A stretch of 44,370 nucleotides of DNA from a virus: positions 1 to 44,370 of IMG/VR virus record IMGVR_UViG_3300047550_004047, one strand, 5' to 3'. Position numbers and translations under genes: made by a program. Within the stretch, counting starts at the first letter, position 1. Each line of letters opens with the position of its first letter. This document shows, piece after piece, positions 5,300 through 13,400 of this stretch. The notes beneath the pieces are model-generated. The model was given only the letters and a program-made list of their open reading frames with translations. It ran no database searches and was not told the origin of the DNA.

Positions 5300-5336
5300 T
5301 TAGTGGCCGGCAGTTCTTTATACTCTGCCGGCCCAT
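5300..5336 (+). promoter_or_regulatory. TATACT-in-loop inverted repeat, copy 2
   Basis: This copy is a perfect 9-bp inverted repeat: GGCCGGCAG (5305-5313), loop TTCTTTATACT, CTGCCGGCC (5325-5333). No gene starts within the next 330 nt, so it may act as a terminator/attenuator of the 5056 gene, or as the promoter of the untranslated region that follows. Confidence 0.45.
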
Positions 5337-5458
5337 TCGTTCGTTCGTGTTTGACAGTTAATGCGGGCGGGCGGGGTATCCCTTCGAGGCCCATGGTCGA
5401 TTTAATCTCAATGGGTCCCCAGAGGCTATAAACCTTTAGAATCGACCTTTAAATATAA
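5337..5458 (+). other. Gene-free stretch with promoter-like elements
   Basis: No credible ORF. A TTGACA (5351-5356) is followed by G-rich sequence without a good -10. Further on are 'ggctataaacc' and 'tttaaatataag', the latter resembling a T4-type late promoter. Together with the 48-bp repeat array (5459-5600), this fills the 376-nt gap between the 5056 gene and the gene at 5669. Confidence 0.3.
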
Positions 5459-5600
5459 GCCCCTCAAAAAAAATCTCCCGGCCCCAAAAAGACCCATAAG
5501 GTCTCAGCCCCTCAAAAAAAAATCTCCCGGCCCCAAAAAGACCCATAAGGTCTCAGCCCCTCAAAAAAAATCTCCCGGCCCCAAAAAGCCCCATAAGGTC
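5459..5600 (+). repeat. Tandem array 4: 48/49-bp unit x3
   Basis: Three copies of a 48- or 49-bp unit starting at 5459, 5507 and 5556. Each contains GCCCCTC, a run of 8 or 9 A, CTCCCGGCCCC, AAAAA and AGACC-CATAA-GGTCT. Read on the minus strand each unit is a small hairpin (AGACC/GGTCT) followed by TTTTT, like a weak leftward terminator in triplicate. The third copy departs after GGTC. Confidence 0.9.
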
Positions 5601-5668
5601 GTTACGGAACCAAAAAATTTTCCGCCAAAAAAATTATACATAACTATCGAAAAAAATAATAATTTCAA

Positions 5669-5827
5669 ATGAAGAAGAACAACATTTCTCCAATACAAAT
5701 CGATCCACTCACCGGAGAATATCAGATCACCATACCCGAATGGATCATGACAGAACTGGGATGGTACGAGGACACCGAGATCTCGATGATCATTGAGGGT
5801 AGCGAACTGGTTCTTGCCGAAAAGTGA
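5669..5827 (+). CDS. AbrB/SpoVT-like small protein
   Basis: A 52-aa protein with the pattern 'IDPLTGEYQITIPEWIMTEL-GWYEDTEISMIIEGSELVLAEK'. This matches the swapped-hairpin AbrB/MazE-type layout: a beta strand with 'G-x-x-x-I-P', a short helix ending in 'ELGW', an acidic turn and two beta strands. Such domains bind DNA as dimers, as transition-state regulators or antitoxins. No toxin partner lies beside it, so a phage transcription regulator or DNA-binding accessory protein is more likely. ATG 5669 follows an A+T-rich leader without a Shine-Dalgarno sequence. Confidence 0.65.
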   Translation: MKKNNISPIQIDPLTGEYQITIPEWIMTELGWYEDTEISMIIEGSELVLAEK

Positions 5828-5870
5828 CTAGATAGAGATGTACAAACATAATTTTCACTGATTTCATACC

Positions 5871-6623
5871 ATGACGAAGGGTTTTACAGTAAAGGCCAAG
5901 GCCCCAGTTCAATCGGAACCAGAATGGGACTACGACAAGGCCAGAGAAATGGTCAGAGGTAAGAGTATTGTCTTCTGTCTTCCGGGTCGGGGTGTTTCCT
6001 ATACCTACCTAAAGAGTTTCGTTCAACTCTGTTTTGATCTGGTACAGGCCGGGGCCAGTATTCAGATTTCTCAGGACTACAGTTCGATGGTGAACTTTGC
6101 CCGATGCAAGTGTCTCGGTGCCAATGTACTTCGTGGACCCGATCAGATTCCCTGGGACGGTAAGCTCCAGTACGACTATCAGCTCTGGATTGATTCGGAT
6201 ATTGTCTTCAATACCGAGAAGTTCTGGCAACTGATTTTGATGGACAAGGATATTGCGGCCGGATGGTATGCCACCGAGGACGGTCATACCACATCCGTTG
6301 CACACTGGCTAGACGAGGACGACTTTAGAGGTAATGGTGGTGTCATGAACCACGAGACGGTCGAGAGTATCAGTAAGCGACGTAAGCCTTTCACCGTTGA
6401 CTATACGGGTTTTGGTTGGGTTCTCATTAAGAACGGAGTCTTTGAGCACTCCGAGATGAAGTACCCCTGGTTTGCACCAAAGATGCAGATCTTTGAGAGT
6501 GGTCAGGTTCAGGACATGTGTGGGGAGGATGTTTCGTTCTGTCTTGATGCAAAAGAGGCCGGATTCGAGATTTGGTGTGATCCTCGTATTAGAGTGGGAC
6601 ACGAAAAGATTCGTTACATCTGA
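5871..6623 (+). CDS. Glycosyltransferase-like protein (GT-A fold)
   Basis: A 250-aa protein. After a leader of about 30 residues it has 'SIVFCLPGRGVSYTYLKSFVQL' (nucleotide-sugar binding beta1-alpha1 region), then 'YDYQLWIDSDIVFNTEKFW', with the Asp-Ser-Asp of a DXD metal/nucleotide motif typical of GT-A glycosyltransferases. Toward the C-terminus are 'GFGWVLIKNGVFE', 'MCGEDVSFCLDAKEAGFEIW' (Gly-Glu-Asp acceptor/catalytic type motif) and 'RVGHEK'. It likely transfers a sugar to a phage protein or DNA base, or to host surface glycan; substrate unknown. It starts a run of closely packed genes (next start 2 nt after its stop). Confidence 0.75.
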   Translation: MTKGFTVKAKAPVQSEPEWDYDKAREMVRGKSIVFCLPGRGVSYTYLKSFVQLCFDLVQAGASIQISQDYSSMVNFARCKCLGANVLRGPDQIPWDGKLQYDYQLWIDSDIVFNTEKFWQLILMDKDIAAGWYATEDGHTTSVAHWLDEDDFRGNGGVMNHETVESISKRRKPFTVDYTGFGWVLIKNGVFEHSEMKYPWFAPKMQIFESGQVQDMCGEDVSFCLDAKEAGFEIWCDPRIRVGHEKIRYI

Positions 6624-6624
6624 G

Positions 6625-6786
6625 ATGACATCCTATAATATTCTTGTGGACGGGGAAATTCTGTTCACGGGCTTGACGGACGACGAGATGTTTGATAGAC
6701 TCGATGACCTGGCCCTGGAGTACTACCAGTGTGGTGCTCCGGAGCCGGGTAAAATCAAAACTCAGATTATAAGAGAGGACAATTAG
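6625..6786 (+). CDS. Conserved small cyanophage-type protein
   Basis: A 53-aa protein (MTSYNILVDGEILFTGLTDD...). It resembles small proteins common in T4-like cyanophages with the pattern 'Y-N-I-x-x-x-G-x-x-L-F-x-x-L-x-x-D-E', then an acidic helix and 'G-x-P-x-P'. The ATG at 6625 is just after the stop of the glycosyltransferase gene, while upstream in-frame ATGs lie inside that gene. Function unknown; the family impression is from memory. Confidence 0.6.
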   Translation: MTSYNILVDGEILFTGLTDDEMFDRLDDLALEYYQCGAPEPGKIKTQIIREDN

Positions 6787-6787
6787 T

Positions 6788-6937
6788 ATGGCAAAGGCAA
6801 AGGGTGTGAATGTGAAGACCGGTTATGTTCCGGGTTCTCCCAAGAAGACTCGTCAGGGTCGAGGTGATGGAACCAAATATGCGGCAACATCACGAAATAA
6901 GGCCCGAAAGAAGTATCGCGGACAGGGAGTTGGTTGA
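6788..6937 (+). CDS. Small very basic cyanophage-type protein (49 aa)
   Basis: A 49-aa Lys/Arg/Gly-rich protein: MAKAKGVNVKTGYVPGSPKK, then TRQGRGDGTKYAATSRNKAR, then KKYRGQGVG. Nearly the same sequence type recurs in many T4-like cyanophages. Its strong positive charge suggests nucleic-acid binding or a packaged protein, but no function is known. The ATG is one base after the preceding stop. Its 3' half overlaps the start region of the next gene in another frame. Confidence 0.7.
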   Translation: MAKAKGVNVKTGYVPGSPKKTRQGRGDGTKYAATSRNKARKKYRGQGVG

Positions 6938-7403
6938 AAATTCCATAAAAATCGCCCTTGAGAACTGGATTGATGAGATTTCGATCTCCAATCCTGATCT
7001 CGGGGGTTTTTCTGTGTGCCCATTTGCCAAAAATAATACTCACAAAATCATAATTTGTGACATCGATGACATTGTTCCACTGAATGAGGACTATGGAGTC
7101 GTGATTTATGTCGTTCAGGACGATTTGGATCTCGATTATGGTTATCAGAAGATAGAAGAACTCAATAAAAACTACCCAAAATACAAGTTTTTTGAGGATT
7201 TCAGAGACGAACCCTCGTTCATCGGACCAAAAAGAACCAATAATGGTCAATATAATCTCATTTTATACCAAAATAGTGAATTTTTAAGAAAAATGAGATG
7301 TCTTCTGGCCAGGACCACCTATTATGATCACTGGAACGATGACTATTTGAGAAAAATATTGGAGGAAGATTATGAAATCGTCCAAAAAATAAGATCTAAA
7401 TAG
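6867..7403 (+). CDS. Conserved hypothetical protein (DUF1415-like pattern)
   Basis: About 170-178 aa depending on start. The core 'ENWIDEISISNPDLGGFSVC-PFAK', with 'PDLGG...CPFAK' and later 'FIGPKRTNNGQYNLILYQNS', resembles conserved hypothetical proteins in cyanophages and faintly the bacterial DUF1415 family. Possible starts are ATG 6867 or 6879, both overlapping the 49-aa gene in another frame, or a non-ATG codon nearer 6927. I give 6867 as the longest reasonable form. The stop coincides with a CTAAATAG late-promoter-like motif before speD. Confidence 0.55.
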   Translation: MEPNMRQHHEIRPERSIADRELVENSIKIALENWIDEISISNPDLGGFSVCPFAKNNTHKIIICDIDDIVPLNEDYGVVIYVVQDDLDLDYGYQKIEELNKNYPKYKFFEDFRDEPSFIGPKRTNNGQYNLILYQNSEFLRKMRCLLARTTYYDHWNDDYLRKILEEDYEIVQKIRSK

Positions 7404-7429
7404 CCTGTTAAGGAGTTTTTATGTAAATG
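7396..7429 (+). promoter_or_regulatory. Late-promoter-like motif, Shine-Dalgarno and start-stop codon pair before speD
   Basis: TCTAAATAG (7395-7403) resembles T4-type late promoters. AAGGAG (7410-7415) is a strong Shine-Dalgarno. It stands 5 nt from ATG-TAA (7421-7426), a minimal one-codon ORF, and 11 nt from the real speD ATG (7427). A ribosome could therefore initiate on either. Confidence 0.45.
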
Positions 7430-7768
7430 AGTAGATTTTCGATGGGTAGACACCTTCTTTTGGAGGTTCATGATGTTGATCACACCTTATTGGATGATAT
7501 CGTGTCTCTTGGAATTACCATGAGAACCGGAATTGAACGTGCCGGAATGACCATACTTAATGAATATGCTCACAAATTTGAACCTCAGGGTTGTACCATC
7601 GTCATTGCCCTGTCAGAAAGTCATGTTTCGTGTCACACCTGGCCAGAAGAGGGCTGTATTGCCATCGATGCCTATACATGCGGAGAAGGAAATCCGAAAT
7701 TGATTATAATAGAACTTCTAAAGTATCTGAATTCTGATAACTATAATCTCAGAGAGCTTTACCGTTAA
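7427..7768 (+). CDS. speD: S-adenosylmethionine decarboxylase proenzyme
   Basis: A 113-aa prokaryotic class-1B AdoMet decarboxylase, which makes decarboxylated AdoMet, the aminopropyl donor for spermidine synthesis. The proenzyme cleaves itself before the Ser of 'ESHVSCHTWPEEG' to form a pyruvoyl cofactor; this segment, with catalytic His and Cys nearby ('AIDAYTCG'), is intact. N-terminal 'GRHLLLEVHDVD' is also typical. Usual family length is 110-130 aa. speD is a known auxiliary metabolic gene in cyanophages, thought to maintain polyamines for DNA packaging or host photosystem upkeep. It has its own strong Shine-Dalgarno, unlike the left-region genes. Confidence 0.95.
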   Translation: MSRFSMGRHLLLEVHDVDHTLLDDIVSLGITMRTGIERAGMTILNEYAHKFEPQGCTIVIALSESHVSCHTWPEEGCIAIDAYTCGEGNPKLIIIELLKYLNSDNYNLRELYR

Positions 7769-7801
7769 ATAATACCGGAGATGGTAACCTCCCTAAAAGT
7801 T

Positions 7802-7821
7802 CCTTGTTTATACACAAGGAG
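7802..7821 (+). promoter_or_regulatory. Hairpin hiding a Shine-Dalgarno
   Basis: CCTTGT (7802-7807), loop TTATAC, ACAAGG (7814-7819) is a perfect 6-bp hairpin. The Shine-Dalgarno AAGGAG (7816-7821) for the ATG at 7830 lies in its 3' arm, so the hairpin could limit translation of the next gene. Confidence 0.45.
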
Positions 7822-7829
7822 AACCAAAC

Positions 7830-8081
7830 ATGTCAAATCTACCCGTTGACCGAGATTCTGATTACATGTATCAAATGTGGGGTACAAAAAATCTTGTGAC
7901 CGACTATTCGACATCCAAGAAAAGAATTATTCAGGAAGTTGTACACGACATCGCCCCGATTCATGGTGATTCTCGTTCGGTTGAACTCTATGAGAAAAGA
8001 GATGCCACAGAAGGTCTCTTTAATGACTGGGAATATGGTGCCGAACCCGTCTATCACATTAAAGAATCTAATAATAAATAA
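7830..8081 (+). CDS. Conserved small protein upstream of gp25
   Basis: An 83-aa protein (MSNLPVDRDSDYMYQMWGTK...). It is acidic and contains 'TSKKRIIQEVVHDIAPIHGD'. Proteins of this size and opening are typical of the position just before gp25 in T4-like cyanophages; function unknown. A strong Shine-Dalgarno (AAGGAG, 8-nt spacing) supports the start. Confidence 0.65.
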   Translation: MSNLPVDRDSDYMYQMWGTKNLVTDYSTSKKRIIQEVVHDIAPIHGDSRSVELYEKRDATEGLFNDWEYGAEPVYHIKESNNK

Positions 8082-8108
8082 TTAATAATCTTTTGACCAA
8101 AGTGGGAT

Positions 8109-8513
8109 GTGGCCGAAGTAACACGAGTATCCAGAGCCTTCAAGGATATCAGTCTCTCATTTGAGCCACATCCCGTTACTCGTGATCTTCCGGTACTCAA
8201 GAACGAGAACGCCATTAATCGATCTATTCGTAATCTTGTAGAAACGATTCTAACCGAGAGATTCTTTAATTCCACACTCGGTTCGAACATAAGATCCGGA
8301 ATGTTCGACATCATTGATTATGCATCATCATCTCTTATAGAGGATCAAATCGAGATTCTGATATCGAACTATGAACCCAGAGTGAACAATGTACGAGTTC
8401 AGGTTGATCCCAGACCCGATCTCAATGAATACGAAATAACAATTACCTATACAATTATTGGTCAGAGTATTCCGGCTCAACAGTATTCGTTCATTCTAGA
8501 GGCGACACGATAA
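8109..8513 (+). CDS. gp25: Baseplate wedge subunit gp25
   Basis: A 134-aa protein of the T4 gp25 / GPW_gp25 family. In T4, gp25 forms part of the inner baseplate wedge with gp6 and gp53 and contacts the sheath initiation site. The sequence has the family pattern 'AFKDISLSFEPHPVTRDLP', 'ENAINRSIRNLVET', 'TERFFNSTLGSNIRSGMFD' and a C-terminal beta hairpin (YEITITYTII). The start is GTG at 8109; no good ATG is in frame nearby. It is followed after one base by gp6, indicating coupled translation. Confidence 0.92.
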   Translation: MAEVTRVSRAFKDISLSFEPHPVTRDLPVLKNENAINRSIRNLVETILTERFFNSTLGSNIRSGMFDIIDYASSSLIEDQIEILISNYEPRVNNVRVQVDPRPDLNEYEITITYTIIGQSIPAQQYSFILEATR

Positions 8514-8514
8514 A

Positions 8515-10428
8515 ATGCCCTTCACCAAATTTTCAAATCTCGATTTTGATCAAATTCGAGTGTCCATCAAGGACTATCTGAGAGCCAACTCAAACTTTAC
8601 GGACTTTGATTTCGAGGGATCGAACTTTTCGGTCCTCATTGATATGTTGGCCTATAATACCTATATCACGGCATTCAATGGAAACATGAGTGCCAATGAG
8701 GTATTTCTTGATTCGGCCGTTCTCAGAGAAAATGTTGTTGCCAGAGCCCGAGAAATCGGTTATGTTCCGGGATCCAGAACCTCGGCAGGTGCCATTGTAT
8801 CCTTTGGAGTACAACCAAAGAGTACCACCAAGACTCTGACGCTCAAGGCCGGACTTGTTTGTACAGGAGATGCATCCGGAACCAATCATGTGTTCTCGAT
8901 TCCGGACGATGTAACCGCAAGTGTGAAGAACGGTATTGCCCAGTTTTCGAATCTTGCCATCACAGAAGGAACTCTTCTCAAAAAACAGTTTGTTGTTAAT
9001 GGTTCTCTTGATCAAAGATTCATTCTCGATAATTCCTATATTGATACATCGACCATAAGAGTTCATGTGCGAGCATCTGATGAGACCGGAATCGGATCAC
9101 TCTATAATCGCGTTGATAATATCTTCAAAATCGATGGAACATCCGAAATCTATCTGGTTCAAGAAATAAGAGACGAAAAATATGAACTTCTCTTTGGTGA
9201 TGGAAGATTTGGTAAAAAACTGGAAAACGGATCTGTTATTACCGTAACCTATCTAATCAGTGATGGTGTACTCGGTAATGGTGCCACATCATTTTCATTT
9301 AATGGGACATTTGTTAATGAGAACGGTGTCACCGAAATTCCGAACAATACCATAACCATCACAACTCTACAGTCTGCCAGAAATGGATCAAATATCGAAT
9401 CCATTGATTCCGTTAGAGGTTATGCACCACGACTGTATGCCTCACAATATCGGGCGGTTACACCACGAGACTATGAGGCTCTGATAAAAACCGAGATTTA
9501 TAAGAATGCCGAATCAATCTCTATTGTTGGTGGTGAAGAAATGAATCCACCTCAATACGGAAATGTGTTCATTAGCATCAAACCAAAGAACGGAACCTTT
9601 ATTTCTGATTTTGATAAGCAGTACATCAAAAATAAACTCAAGAACTATTCCGTATCCGGAATTAATCCCGAAATTATTGATCTCAAGATTCTTTATATTG
9701 AAATTGATTCATCGATTTATTACAACTATTCAACCGTTTCTAGTTCTGATGATTTGAGAACCAGAATAATCTCTAATCTCAACGAATATGCCAGTTCAAC
9801 AGAACTCAATTCATTCGGCGGTAGATTTAAATATAGTAAGGTTCTTGGTGTCATTGATAATACCGATGCTTCGGTGACATCCAATATTACAAAGGTCAGA
9901 ATAAGAAGAGATCTCAAGGCCCTCATCAATAAACCGACACAATATGAAATTTGTTTTGGCAATAAGTTCCATGTGAATCCGGCAGGTAAGAACATAAAGT
10001 CCACCGGATTCAAGATTCAGGGTGTTTCGGATATCGTTTATTTCACGGATACTCCAAATTCCGATCTCAAGACCGGAACAATATCAATCATCAAAGAGAT
10101 TCCGATTAGTGTCTCGAACGAACTCAAGACTCCTGTTGTTGTCCAATCTGCCGGTACCGTAAACTATGAGACCGGTGAAATCATGTTGGGTGCTCTGACC
10201 ATAACCTCAACAGATCTTGATCAGGACATTATAGAGATTCAGGCATATCCGGAATCCAATGATATTATTGGCCTGAGAGATCTTTATCTATCATTCAGCA
10301 TCGAAAAAAGCTCAATAAATATGATTAAAGATGTGATTACATCCGGAGATGATGTTTCCGGTACTTCATTTTCGAGATCGGACTATTATAGATCTAGCTA
10401 TTCAAACGGGGAACTAAAGAGGTTGTGA
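8515..10428 (+). CDS. gp6: Baseplate wedge subunit gp6 (baseplate J-like)
   Basis: A 637-aa protein matching T4 gp6 (660 aa), the baseplate J-like protein that dimerises to form the inner ring of the baseplate. Family features seen: the N-terminal 'FSNLDFDQIRVSIKDYLRAN' with 'DFEGSNFSVLIDMLAYNTY', 'NEVFLDSAVLRENVVARARE-IGYVPGS', and the C-terminal J-domain pattern 'VRGYAPRLYASQYRAVTPRD-YEALI'. It lies between gp25 and the gp7-like giant protein, as in other cyanomyoviruses, with one-base gaps on both sides. Confidence 0.93.
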   Translation: MPFTKFSNLDFDQIRVSIKDYLRANSNFTDFDFEGSNFSVLIDMLAYNTYITAFNGNMSANEVFLDSAVLRENVVARAREIGYVPGSRTSAGAIVSFGVQPKSTTKTLTLKAGLVCTGDASGTNHVFSIPDDVTASVKNGIAQFSNLAITEGTLLKKQFVVNGSLDQRFILDNSYIDTSTIRVHVRASDETGIGSLYNRVDNIFKIDGTSEIYLVQEIRDEKYELLFGDGRFGKKLENGSVITVTYLISDGVLGNGATSFSFNGTFVNENGVTEIPNNTITITTLQSARNGSNIESIDSVRGYAPRLYASQYRAVTPRDYEALIKTEIYKNAESISIVGGEEMNPPQYGNVFISIKPKNGTFISDFDKQYIKNKLKNYSVSGINPEIIDLKILYIEIDSSIYYNYSTVSSSDDLRTRIISNLNEYASSTELNSFGGRFKYSKVLGVIDNTDASVTSNITKVRIRRDLKALINKPTQYEICFGNKFHVNPAGKNIKSTGFKIQGVSDIVYFTDTPNSDLKTGTISIIKEIPISVSNELKTPVVVQSAGTVNYETGEIMLGALTITSTDLDQDIIEIQAYPESNDIIGLRDLYLSFSIEKSSINMIKDVITSGDDVSGTSFSRSDYYRSSYSNGELKRL

Positions 10429-10429
10429 T

Positions 10430-13400
10430 ATGATACAGGCCGGTACTGAGGCAAGAGTCAAGATTCAACAGATTATTGAGAATCAACTTCCGAGTTTTAT
10501 ATTGGAAGAGAGTCCAAAGACAGTTGATTTTCTGAGGCAGTACTATATCTCTCAGGAGTATCAGGGTGGTCCTGTTGATATTCTTGAGAATCTGGATCAG
10601 TATATCAAACTCGATAATCTCATTCCCGAAGTTGTTGTCGGATCAACGGTTCTCACTAATGATATTGATGTAAAGTCTGATGTCATTAGTGTGACATCAA
10701 CGAAGGGATTCCCTCAGAACTATGGTCTAATCAAGATTGATGATGAGATCATTACATATACCGGTATTACCACAAATACCTTTACCGGTTGTATTCGAGG
10801 TTTTTCTGGTGTAACCTCATATCATCAAAATCTAAATTCAGAAGAACTCGTATTCTCAACTTCTCAGGCGTCTTCTCATACTGCTCAAACGAGCATAAAG
10901 AATCTGAGTTCACTCTTTTTGCAAGAATTTTATAAAAAAATCAAGTATTCTCTTACTCCGGGCCTTGAGAATCTTGATTTTGTTCCGGATCTCAATGTTG
11001 GCAATTTCATCAAGAGTGCCAGAACACTTTATGAATCTAAGGGCACCGAAGAATCGTTCCGAATTCTGTTCAATGTATTATTCGGGGAGACTCCAAAAGT
11101 CATCGATCTCGAACAATTTCTAATTAAGCCATCTTCGGCATCATATTTAAGACGTGATGTAGTCGTTGTCGATGCCATCTCTGGGGATCCACTAAATCTT
11201 GTTGGACAGACAATCATCAAAAAGAACGACTCCACAACAACGGCAGCCGTTTCTGAGGTTGAAACGATTGGCCGTGGCGGTAAAACATATTATAAACTTC
11301 TCCTCTTTGTTGGCTATGATGATGCATTCCCGACAATTACGGGATCATTCACCATTACTGGTAGCACCAAAAATTCAAATATCATCAATATTAGCTCCTC
11401 CACAATTACGGTAGATTCCACAATAGGATTCCCCGAATCCGGATCACTATATTCGGGGAATAATATAATTACATATACATCCAAGAGTGTCAATCAGTTC
11501 TTTGGTTGTGATGGAATAACCGAGATAATTCCATCAAATTCTATCATTCGATCTGATGAAACCTATTATGGTTATGAAAACGGAGATCTGACCAAAAAAG
11601 TTGAATTTAGAATTACCGGAGTTCTTTCTGACTATATGGGACTCACCGATAATTCTGTTGTCGAAGAGGGTGAATATATTGGAATCAGGAATCTTGGTGA
11701 GGACATCAAGATTCCGATCGATAATCCCACATACAAAGAGATATTCGCAAACAGTTGGAACTATAATACAACCTCAAAGATCGCAACGGCATCTAATATT
11801 AATTTTGAATATCCCGATATTGCATCGGATGTTCAGAACACTTATAATGAAAATGATGAGTACATGTATGTCGCCTCGAATTCATTACCATCATATCAAA
11901 TAACAAATAAACTTTTCTCCTATAATGCATCCGGTGTATCAGACTTTGATAGCATCACCGGTTTATATGGAATTATAACCTTCAATGAAAAGGTCTCGTT
12001 CATTACCGGAAGCGAGGTTTATTATGAATCATCTAATTCCACAATAAGTGGCCTGGAAGCCGGGTACTATTTTGTTGAGGTTCTTTCTGATAAGAAACAA
12101 ATAAGGCTTTATTATTCGAGATCCGTAATAGGAACCGAAAATTATATCAAATTTGGTGAACTATCTTTAGGATCTCATAATTTTACATTAAGAACTCAAA
12201 AAGAAAAGATTCTTTCACCTCAGAAGATTCTAAGAAAGTTTCCACTCTCTGTTGATATCGGTGATGGCGAATCTGATGAGACGCCCATTGGCTCTATTGG
12301 AATGCTCATTAATGGTGTCGAGATTTTTGGGTATAAATCTGACAATAAAATTTATTATGGCCCATTAGAAAAAATCAATATCCTCAATGGTGGCCAAAGT
12401 TATGATGTCATAAATCCACCATCACTTCAGATTACAACCGGATCCGCCAAGGTACTACCTGTTGTGAGTGGATCACTCGAAAAAATTTATATCGACCCTC
12501 AAGAATTTGATATCGATATTATTGTTTCGGTTGCTCTTACGGGTGGTAATGGTCGTGGTGCATCATTCGAGCCAATCATTCAAAAAAGACGCCGTGAAAT
12601 AGAATTTGATGCAAGACTACTCGAAAACGGCGGCGGAATAGATGCAACCAACGAAACCATTACATTTACCTCAAATCATGGTTTAATCAATGGAGAATCT
12701 GTTGTATATCGCCCTGGAAATAATCCTCTACTTGGTATAGGAACATACAATGGATCGAATACAAATACCGGAAAAACTCTGAAAAAAGAATCGACTTATT
12801 ATATCAAATACATTAATGACAAGACGATTCAACTCTATAATTCTCTTTCTGATTATAATTCTGGGATTAATACTGTTGGATTCACCACAATTGGTACTTC
12901 CGGAATTCAGAAGTTTGCAACACAGCCAAAGAATACTTTAACAGAAATAAAAGTTCTTAATGGTGGAGAGAATTATACCAACAGAGAAATTAGAGTCTCA
13001 CCATCCGGAATCTCTACGGCCACTAATATTATAACATTTAATAATCACGGTTTTGAATCTGGTGAGATTATTGTCTATAATTATGAAACGTCTCCGGTTT
13101 CGGGTCTTTCCTCATCACATCGATATCAAGTAATCAAAATTGATTCCAATACTTTCTCTCTTGCGGATGCCGGGATTGGTGGAACGTCTGTTTCCGATTA
13201 CCAAAGGGGAAGAGTCATACCATTCAACTCGACTGGAAGTGGTTATCAGATTTTCAACTATCCAAAAATCAATCTTGGTGTCGAATACTGTGCCGTGGGT
13301 CTTGGTAGCACCCAATTCAGAGGTACGATAAATGCAACTCCTATTGTAAGAGGTGAAATTATAGGAGTTAATGTTTATGAACACGGCCAAGACTATGGTT

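Noticed and set aside
5351-5380. Sigma70 promoter from TTGACA at 5351
   Set aside because: No acceptable -10 at the required spacing; sequence there is G-rich.
6783-7250. 155-aa leftward ORF opposite the conserved protein gene
   Set aside because: It is the antisense shadow of a protein with recognisable cyanophage pattern; no leader or family.
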